This document shows, piece by piece, positions 6,523 through 11,877 of a DNA stretch of 11,877 nucleotides. Positions within the stretch are counted from its first letter, which is position 1, and every line of letters begins with the position of its first letter. Both the position numbers and the translations under genes were made by a program. Source of the DNA: Oceanipulchritudo sp049975345 (GTDB lineage Bacteria > Verrucomicrobiota > Verrucomicrobiia > Opitutales > Oceanipulchritudinaceae). Where the stretch lies: NCBI GenBank assembly GCA_049975345.1, contig JBNGDP010000111.1:1-11877 (forward strand), in the 5' to 3' direction. Under the pieces are notes generated by a model. That model did no database searches. It saw only the letters and a list, made by a program, of their open reading frames with translations, and had not been told where the DNA came from.

Positions 6523-6950
6523 GCCTGCGCCGCGACAACAGGGTGGCCGCCATGCAGTTCCTTTTCCAATGGTCCATCAACCGGACGGACGACCTGCCCG
6601 GGGCCCTTTACCTCTTTTTCAAGGAGATGGAGCAGCCCCGCGATTATTACGCCTTCGCCGAGGAGCTCATCCACGGAACCATCGAGAACATCGGTGAGGT
6701 CGACACCGTCATCCGGAAATACCTGCGCAACTGGGATTTTGAGCGCATCGCGAAGATCGACCTGGCGATCCTCCGGCTGGCCATCTACGAGATGCTCAAG
6801 CGGCGGGACATTCCGCCCATCGTCTCGATCAACGAGGCCATCGACCTTTCCAAGGAGTATTCGATCCCCGACGCCAAGCGCTTCATCAACGGGATCCTCG
6901 ACCAGTTCAAGCTGACCCTGGACCGCCCGCTGCGCACCGCCGCCCAATGA
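6519..6950 (+). CDS. nusB: transcription antitermination factor NusB
   Basis: An RNA-binding protein that, with NusE (S10), recognises boxA RNA and supports rRNA antitermination. The 143-residue all-helical protein has normal length. Visible features are the N-terminal basic start RRDNRVAAMQFLFQW, WDFERIAKIDLAILRLAIYEM (about residues 71-91) and the conserved ending VSINEAIDLSKEYS (about 105-118) followed by KRFINGILD. The ATG overlaps the ribH stop as ATGA, and GGAGG (6504-6508) lies 10 bp upstream, so translation is probably coupled to ribH with some independent initiation. The ribH-nusB pairing is common in bacteria. Confidence 0.95.
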   Translation: MSLRRDNRVAAMQFLFQWSINRTDDLPGALYLFFKEMEQPRDYYAFAEELIHGTIENIGEVDTVIRKYLRNWDFERIAKIDLAILRLAIYEMLKRRDIPPIVSINEAIDLSKEYSIPDAKRFINGILDQFKLTLDRPLRTAAQ

Positions 6951-7876
6951 AGTCCTTTTTCAGCAAGTTCAAGGAGGGGCTCCGCAAATCAACCCCCACC
7001 TTCCAGAAGGCCTTCGGGAAGGTCGGGGGGCTTTTCGGGGGCGCGCGCATCGACGCCTCCACCCTCGATGAACTGGAGGAGGCGCTCTACACCGGTGATT
7101 TCGGCGTGGAGACGACCGAGGAAATCCTCGACGCAATGCGGGAGGCCTACAAGACGGAGAAGGAACTGCGCGGGCAGGAGGCCGCCCGCATCGGAACGCA
7201 TGTGCTGGAACACGCCCTGGAAGGATCCGAGGGACGCTTCGCGCCGGACGCCGCAAGGCCGCAGGTGATCGCCCTGGTCGGGGTGAATGGTAGCGGGAAA
7301 ACCACGACAGCCGCGAAACTGGCACACCTCTTCAAGGCGGAAGGCCTGCGCACCGTGGTCGGCGCCTGCGACACCTTCCGCGCCGCGGCCAACGAGCAGA
7401 TCCGGACCTGGTGCGAACGCCTCGACGTGGAGCTGGTGGCCAGCCAGCACGGCGCCGATTCCGCGGCCGTCGCCTACGACGCCTACGAGGCGGCGAAAAG
7501 CCGCGGGGCCGACATCCTGATCCTCGACACGGCGGGCCGTCTGCACAACAAGGCCAACCTCATGAAGGAGCTGCAGAAGCTTCGCCGGGTCCTGCAAAAG
7601 CACGACGAAAAGGCGCCGCACCATGCCTGGCTGGTGGTCGACGGCAGCATCGGCAGCAATTCCATCGAGCAGGCCCGCGTCTTCCACGAGTCTTTCGGGC
7701 TCACGGGGATCATTGTCACCAAGCTGGACGGGACCAGCCGGGGCGGCGCCCTTGTCGGGATCTACCGGGAATTGAAACTGCCGATTTACTTTGTCGGCCT
7801 CGGGGAGCAGCCCGAGGACCTGCAGCCGTTCTCAATTCATCACTACACGCACGCGCTATTCGGACTGGAGGATTGA
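6947..7876 (+). CDS. ftsY: signal recognition particle receptor FtsY
   Basis: The SRP receptor GTPase, which docks ribosome-nascent chain complexes at the inner membrane. At 309 residues it is the short form: a basic amphipathic N-terminus (about 1-30) replaces the long acidic A domain of E. coli. The NG domain shows G1 GVNGSGKTTT (112-121), DTFRAAA (142-148), G3 DTAGR (194-198), G4 TKLDG (258-262) and the closing GLGEQPEDLQPF (284-295). One oddity: the usual DATTGQNA-type segment reads DGSIGSNS (232-239), so the conserved Gln is Ser. The ATG overlaps the nusB stop as ATGA and has no Shine-Dalgarno, indicating translational coupling. Identity is secure. Confidence 0.95.
   Translation: MKSFFSKFKEGLRKSTPTFQKAFGKVGGLFGGARIDASTLDELEEALYTGDFGVETTEEILDAMREAYKTEKELRGQEAARIGTHVLEHALEGSEGRFAPDAARPQVIALVGVNGSGKTTTAAKLAHLFKAEGLRTVVGACDTFRAAANEQIRTWCERLDVELVASQHGADSAAVAYDAYEAAKSRGADILILDTAGRLHNKANLMKELQKLRRVLQKHDEKAPHHAWLVVDGSIGSNSIEQARVFHESFGLTGIIVTKLDGTSRGGALVGIYRELKLPIYFVGLGEQPEDLQPFSIHHYTHALFGLED
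7867..7871 (+). promoter_or_regulatory. strong Shine-Dalgarno for aroB
   Basis: GGAGG sits 7 bp before the aroB ATG and lies inside the last codons of ftsY. It is the best ribosome-binding site in the window and fixes the aroB start, even though the aroB frame stays open far upstream. Confidence 0.75.
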
Positions 7877-7878
7877 CC

Positions 7879-8973
7879 ATGGTTCTGGAATCACTCGATG
7901 TGTCGCTCGGCGAGCGGTCGTATCCCATCCGCATCGGCCGCGACATGGCCGGCGAGCTGGCCGGGCTTGTCGCCGCCAATTGCGCCGAGGGCCGCAAACT
8001 TGCGGTCATCACCGACGCGAACGTCGCCGCGACGCAGGCCGCCTTCATCAAGGCCACCTTCGGCGACCTGCCCGTGCTCGCCCTTCCCGCCGGCGAATCC
8101 ACCAAGTGTTTCGCCCAACTGGAGCGCTGCTGCGACTTTCTCGCCATTGCCGGACTCGACCGCGGCGGGCGCGTGTTCGCCGTCGGCGGCGGCGTGATCG
8201 GCGACCTTGCCGGCTTCGCGGCCGCCTCCTTCTTCCGCGGGATCGGGTTCTACCAGGTGCCGACCAGCCTGCTCGCCATGGTCGACAGCTCCGTCGGCGG
8301 CAAGACCGGCATCAACCTAACCTGCGGAAAGAACCTCGTCGGCGCCTTCCACCAGCCGCTCGCCGTGTATGCGGATTTGGATACACTGATGACCCTGCCG
8401 CCGCGTGAGTTCAGCGCCGGCATGGCCGAGGTCATCAAGCACGGGCTGCTCGCCGACGAATCCCTCTTCGAGGATCTGGAAAACGGCCCCCGGCTCGATG
8501 CCTCCAGTGAAAATCTTCCCTCCGTCATCCGCCGAAATTGCGCGATCAAGGCGGGCGTCGTCAGCGCCGACGAGCGCGAGCAGTCGAAGTCCGGCGGCCG
8601 CGCCCTCCTGAACCTCGGCCACACCTTCGGCCATGCCATCGAGGCGGTCGCCGGCTACGGCACCTACCTCCACGGCGAGGCCGTGGCCATCGGCCTCCTG
8701 CTGGCCTGCCAACTCTCGGAACGGCTGGGGATGGTTGACCGGTCCGTCGCGGAACGGACCTCCGCGCTCCTCGCGAAGTACGACCTGCCAACCCGCCTGC
8801 AGGAAACGCTTCCACTGGAGGACCTCCTTGCGGCGGCGCGCAAGGACAAGAAGGCACGGGCCGGAAGGATGCTCCATGTGACCCTTTCCCGTATTGGAAA
8901 AGCTGTGACAACGGAAGGAGTGGAGGAAGACGTCCTGAGGGCGTTGTGGAAGGACGCGGGCTCGGATTCCTGA
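7879..8973 (+). CDS. aroB: 3-dehydroquinate synthase
   Basis: Converts DAHP to 3-dehydroquinate, the second step of the shikimate pathway, using NAD and a divalent metal in the cytosol. The 364-residue protein is full length. The NAD-binding segment AVGGGVIGDLAGF (101-113) and the substrate segment VPTSLLAMVDSSVGGKTGIN (127-146) are intact. The metal ligands are recognisable as Glu184 in AEVIKHG, His248 in LNLGHTFGHAIE and His265 in LHGEAVAIG. A small Ser/Gly-rich insertion (about 236-240) follows DEREQ. The start follows ftsY by 2 bp and has a strong Shine-Dalgarno. The stop is 10 bp from the next glycosyltransferase gene, so transcription probably continues. Identity is secure. Confidence 0.96.
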   Translation: MVLESLDVSLGERSYPIRIGRDMAGELAGLVAANCAEGRKLAVITDANVAATQAAFIKATFGDLPVLALPAGESTKCFAQLERCCDFLAIAGLDRGGRVFAVGGGVIGDLAGFAAASFFRGIGFYQVPTSLLAMVDSSVGGKTGINLTCGKNLVGAFHQPLAVYADLDTLMTLPPREFSAGMAEVIKHGLLADESLFEDLENGPRLDASSENLPSVIRRNCAIKAGVVSADEREQSKSGGRALLNLGHTFGHAIEAVAGYGTYLHGEAVAIGLLLACQLSERLGMVDRSVAERTSALLAKYDLPTRLQETLPLEDLLAAARKDKKARAGRMLHVTLSRIGKAVTTEGVEEDVLRALWKDAGSDS

Positions 8974-8983
8974 TGCCTGAGCC

Positions 8984-9808
8984 ATGGAAATCGCGGTCAT
9001 CATCAGCACGTACAACTCCCCGGACTGGCTGGAGAAGGTCCTCTGGGGCTACAGCGTCCAGACCTTGCGCAATTTCACGATCATCATCGCCGATGACGGT
9101 TCGGGCGGGGAGACCAGGCAGCGCATCGAGGGCATGCGCCGGCAGTTGCCGGTCTCCCTGGTCCATCAATGGCACGAGGCGCCCGATTACCAGAGGCAGA
9201 AAATCCTCAACCAGTGCATCCGGTCGACCGGGGCCGACTACCTGGTTTTCACGGACGGGGATTGCATTCCGCGGAACGATTTCCTCGAGGTGCATGCAAG
9301 CTTCGCGCAACGGGGCTTCTTCCTCTCGGGCGGCTATTGCAAGCTGCCGATGGAATTGAGCAAACGCATCAGCCCGGAGGACATCTGTTCCCGGCGCGTC
9401 TTCTCGCGGCGCTACCTGTTCGCCAACGGATTGCGGGGACCTTCCCAGTGGATGAAGCTCTTGCCGGCCGGCCCGGTCCCGGCCCTGCTGGATTTCCTCA
9501 CCCCCACCAGGCCGACCTGGAACAACTGCAACAGCTCCGCCTTCCGGGAGGATATTGTCGGTGTGAACGGATTTGATGAGCGGATGAAATACGGCGGATC
9601 GGACCGGGAACTCGGGGAGCGCCTCTGGAACCGCGGATTGAAGAGCAGGCAGATCCGCCACCGCGCCATCTGCCTGCACCTGGACCACTCCCGGGGATAC
9701 GCCACGCCGGAATCCATAGAACGGAACATGGAAATACGAAGGCGGACCGTGGCGGAAAAGAGAACCTGGACCAGGCATGGGATCATCCAGGGCCTCCCGC
9801 AATCCTAG
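8984..9808 (+). CDS. family 2 glycosyltransferase
   Basis: A 274-residue GT-A fold sugar transferase, cytosolic or membrane-peripheral, with no membrane segments. The N-terminal half has the GT2 nucleotide-sugar start VIISTYNSPDWL (5-16), IADDGS (35-40), and a DGD metal motif (91-93) in VFTDGDCIPRNDF. The C-terminal part (about 178-215), with FREDIVGVNGFDE and KYGGSDRELGERL, is the galactosyltransferase-like acceptor region found in chondroitin-polymerase-like and LPS GT2 enzymes. Donor and acceptor cannot be told. The gene follows aroB by 10 bp and precedes another putative transferase by 24 bp, which with the nearby LpcC-like GT4 suggests an LPS-core or surface-glycan role. The start has no Shine-Dalgarno. 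Confidence 0.88.
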   Translation: MEIAVIISTYNSPDWLEKVLWGYSVQTLRNFTIIIADDGSGGETRQRIEGMRRQLPVSLVHQWHEAPDYQRQKILNQCIRSTGADYLVFTDGDCIPRNDFLEVHASFAQRGFFLSGGYCKLPMELSKRISPEDICSRRVFSRRYLFANGLRGPSQWMKLLPAGPVPALLDFLTPTRPTWNNCNSSAFREDIVGVNGFDERMKYGGSDRELGERLWNRGLKSRQIRHRAICLHLDHSRGYATPESIERNMEIRRRTVAEKRTWTRHGIIQGLPQS

Positions 9809-9832
9809 CCTGCCTTATTCATGAGCTAGACC

Positions 9833-10672
9833 ATGCCGCTTCCTCTCATAGTTTTCGCCACCTACTGGAATGAGATCGACTGGATCCGCGCCTCCCTGGC
9901 CCAGATCGAGGCCCTCGACCCGATGGAAGCCTTTCTTTGCGACGGATGCTTCGACTCGGGGCATGTCAACCGCTCCACCGATGGAACCAGGGAAATCATC
10001 GGGGAATTCACCGCCGCCCGTCCGCATTGGAAACGGTTTGACGCCATCCGCCTGCGGCGGGGGGAAGCGCCCGGGGCCCTCTTCCGGATGACCCGGCCCG
10101 CCGGTCCGGAATGGACCCCGTACACGCTGTTTTCCAGCCTGAGAAACGGCGTCAAGAAGAACCTGTACCGGATCAACCAGGCGATCACTTTCGGGGCCAT
10201 GATGAAACAGTCCGAATACTTCCGTCCGGGCAGGTGGTTCATGACCGTCGATGCCGACCAGTTCTATCCGGATTCAATGATCGAGCGTTTTCGGGAGATC
10301 CTGCGGAACCCGGGCGATACCGGATTGATCACGGCAGGCGAAATGACCTTTTTCAAGGATTTCAGCACTTTTGTGAGAGGGTATGAGAAGCGCCGCTACA
10401 ACAACATGCCCCATCGCATCTATGAAAACACCCAGGTGTTTCCGACAAGGCTGTTCAAGCTCGCCGGCTTTTGGAAAGCGCGCCTCTACGAGGATGCCGT
10501 GCCCTGCGTCGATGTCGGGGAGTACCATCATTACCGTTTTCGCAAGGGAGCGCGCCAGGAGATGACCTACCAGTTGGGGGACCGAAAGCCGCCGCGATCC
10601 GAGCGGTTTGCCAATCCGGTCACCTTCCAGGGGCCGCTGTCTTCGGTGGTCTCCCGGTATTACAAGGGGTAG
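9833..10672 (+). CDS. putative glycosyltransferase, GT-A like
   Basis: A 279-residue protein I recognise only loosely. The N-terminus, LIVFATYWNEIDWIRASL (5-22), resembles the first strand and helix of GT2-type enzymes that begin with a warning-free beta-alpha nucleotide fold. A DAD motif (140-142) in WFMTVDADQFYPDSM fits the metal and nucleotide-sugar site. The segment GLITAGEMTFFKDF and the His/Tyr-rich YHHYRFRKG (231-239) look like acceptor-side elements. No membrane segments are evident. Its place directly after a GT2 gene supports a glycan role. It has no Shine-Dalgarno, and its last 13 bp overlap the end of the opposing GT4 gene. The fold is a fair inference; the substrate is unknown. 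Confidence 0.7.
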   Translation: MPLPLIVFATYWNEIDWIRASLAQIEALDPMEAFLCDGCFDSGHVNRSTDGTREIIGEFTAARPHWKRFDAIRLRRGEAPGALFRMTRPAGPEWTPYTLFSSLRNGVKKNLYRINQAITFGAMMKQSEYFRPGRWFMTVDADQFYPDSMIERFREILRNPGDTGLITAGEMTFFKDFSTFVRGYEKRRYNNMPHRIYENTQVFPTRLFKLAGFWKARLYEDAVPCVDVGEYHHYRFRKGARQEMTYQLGDRKPPRSERFANPVTFQGPLSSVVSRYYKG

Positions 10673-11739
10673 GGCCACCCTCCCAGGATGTCCCGGTAGA
10701 CCCTGTTCAAGGCGCGACTTTCCCTTTCGATGGTAAAGTCCTCCAGTATCCGTGAGCGGGCCATTCCGCCCATTTCCGTCAGGCGGGCCCGGTTGCCGAG
10801 GGCGGTGTCCGCGGCCTGGGCCAGTGCATGCGGATCCCCGGTGGGCACCAGCCATCCGTCGATTCTGTCGCGGATGATCATTTCCCAGGCGCCCGCGCGG
10901 GTGGCGATCACCGGCACTCCGCTGGCCATGGCCTCGAGACAGGTCAGCCCGAACCCTTCGTTGCGGGAGGCGCAGACCACCAGCGACATGCGGCGGAACC
11001 AGAGGGGAATTTCCTCGAAGGGAAGCTTTCCCATCCAGCGGAAGCGCTCCTCCAGCCCATGCTTCCGGATGAGCGATTTCATTTCCTCGGCAAACGCCCG
11101 GTGTTTCGGGGTAACCTGCCCGACAATGACCGCGGTGTACTCCGGATGATCCGGCAACACCGCGCACAGGGCCTCGACGAATTCACGGATCCCCTTTTGC
11201 GGGCGGACACGCCCGAAAATGCCGATGCCGTGTTTCCCGGGAAGGCCCCCTTCCCGCCAGGCCCGCCCCCGGTCTTCCGCCGGATGGTAGGTTTCGCTGT
11301 CAATGCCGTGCGGGATGATGGCGTCCGGCTGGCGGACGAGGAAGGAGGCGGCGCGTGGGGAGGTCGATAGGAGCGTGTCCATGTGACGGTAGAGGAATCG
11401 GGTGAGCCGGCTGTGGCGGCGCTGGGCCGTGGAGGTGAAAACCAGGTGGAGCCGGCAACCGAAGACCCATTTCAGCAGCAAGCCGGCCACCATCTCATTG
11501 TTCCGGCGGGCATGGAAGATCCGCGGCCGGCCGGTGGGCAGCGGCCGGCGTCCGATCCGGACCAGCTCGGACCAGCCCAGATGGGGGATTTCAATCGGAA
11601 GGGGCGACCCGACAACAGCGAATTCGAGCTCCTTTGCCTGATGCGGAACGACCTGCGCAACCGTCGAGGTGATGCCGGAAAAGCGCCGGTTCAGGTTGGG
11701 GATGATCACCTCGATCTCGGACCGGCTGGAATCCTTCAT
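10660..11739 (-). CDS. family 4 glycosyltransferase, LpcC/LpsB-like LPS core mannosyltransferase
   Basis: A 359-residue GT-B enzyme expected to add a sugar to the LPS inner core on the cytoplasmic face. The N-terminal half matches the rhizobial LpcC/LpsB pattern: IIPNLNRRFSGITSTVAQ (12-29), IFHARRNNEM (74-83), VFTSTAQRRHSR (100-111) and the following MDTLLSTSPRAASFL. The C-terminal domain has the donor-site motif GRVRPQKG (176-183) and the retaining GT4 E-x7-E pair, Glu261 and Glu269, in NEGFGLTCLEAM. LpcC is a mannosyltransferase in Rhizobium; mannose here is inferred. The ATG at 11739 has no close Shine-Dalgarno. A hexamer array lies 61-107 bp upstream, and the stop codon overlaps the convergent gene by 13 bp. 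Confidence 0.9.
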   Translation of the reverse strand: MKDSSRSEIEVIIPNLNRRFSGITSTVAQVVPHQAKELEFAVVGSPLPIEIPHLGWSELVRIGRRPLPTGRPRIFHARRNNEMVAGLLLKWVFGCRLHLVFTSTAQRRHSRLTRFLYRHMDTLLSTSPRAASFLVRQPDAIIPHGIDSETYHPAEDRGRAWREGGLPGKHGIGIFGRVRPQKGIREFVEALCAVLPDHPEYTAVIVGQVTPKHRAFAEEMKSLIRKHGLEERFRWMGKLPFEEIPLWFRRMSLVVCASRNEGFGLTCLEAMASGVPVIATRAGAWEMIIRDRIDGWLVPTGDPHALAQAADTALGNRARLTEMGGMARSRILEDFTIERESRALNRVYRDILGGWPYPL

Positions 11740-11877
11740 GGCTCACAAGATTGGGCTCCTGGCAGAAAAGGCGCAATGGCAATTCATACCATCGGGAACG
11801 GTATCGGATCGGGATCGCTATCGCTATCGGTATCGGTATCGGTATCGGACAACCTTTCCCCAGCCTTGAAGTCGGTC
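11740..11877. other. upstream region of the GT4 gene, to the window edge
   Basis: Apart from the hexamer array, this stretch holds an ATACC...GGTAT inverted pair (11786-11790 and 11800-11804) at the array border and no clear -35/-10 pair. AGGAG occurs on the minus strand but too far from the ATG to serve as a Shine-Dalgarno. What lies to the right of the window is unknown. Confidence 0.35.
11800..11846. repeat. hexamer tandem array (GGTATC)n
   Basis: Eight consecutive units read GGTATC, GGATC (one base short), GGGATC, GCTATC twice, then GGTATC three times. On the minus strand this is a GATACC/GATAGC/GATCCC series. It ends 61 bp upstream of the GT4 start, in the region where that gene's promoter should be. 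No gene reads through it convincingly. It is the third short-unit array in the window and, like the other two, lies at the edge of a minus-strand gene. Confidence 0.9.

Noticed and set aside
7411..7878. Upstream extension of the aroB frame through ftsY
   Set aside because: A strong Shine-Dalgarno marks the ATG at 7879, where dehydroquinate synthase homology starts; the upstream part is the +1 shadow of ftsY.
8561..9802. Minus-strand open frame of 413 codons
   Set aside because: It is antisense to aroB and the GT2 gene, both of which have full family motifs.

Overview
The window is GC-rich chromosomal DNA with tightly packed bacterial genes on both strands. I think it comes from a Verrucomicrobiota member, perhaps Opitutales-like. 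This is inferred from protein style, mostly weak or absent Shine-Dalgarno sequences, a pyrophosphate-type phosphofructokinase, and arrays of 6- and 7-bp units at gene edges. No marker gene fixes the taxon. I see no tRNA, rRNA, CRISPR array, transposase or prophage gene.

Layout. Positions 1-333 carry no convincing gene. They hold a 72-bp imperfect palindrome, further small hairpins, and a 16-unit heptamer array that runs into the 3' end of the next gene. Next is a minus-strand RarD/EamA-type permease, divergent from a phosphofructokinase whose signature residues indicate PPi as phosphoryl donor. A minus-strand block follows: rhamnulokinase (rhaB), a DeoR-family regulator just upstream of it, and a calcineurin-like phosphoesterase. 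The regulator and kinase look like a rhamnose-utilisation unit.

Divergent from the phosphoesterase, a plus-strand cluster runs ribH, nusB, ftsY, aroB and two putative glycosyltransferases. The ribH/nusB and nusB/ftsY junctions are 4-bp ATGA overlaps, and aroB has a good Shine-Dalgarno inside the end of ftsY. A minus-strand GT4 glycosyltransferase of the LpcC/LpsB LPS-core type converges on the cluster with a 13-bp tail-to-tail overlap. The right edge has a hexamer array upstream of that gene.

How the genes fit together: one part serves sugar metabolism (rhamnulokinase, its likely regulator, PPi-PFK). The plus-strand cluster joins housekeeping functions (riboflavin, transcription antitermination, membrane targeting, shikimate pathway) to surface-glycan transferases. 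The phosphoesterase could be a lipid A enzyme of the chlamydial LpxG type, which would fit the nearby LPS genes, but this is inference.

I do not see a clearly new multi-gene system. The most unexplained signal is the set of three short-unit tandem arrays, each at the edge of a minus-strand gene. One has a duplicated 56-bp higher-order structure and supplies a gene's stop codon. Another encodes a Ser-Gln N-terminal extension.
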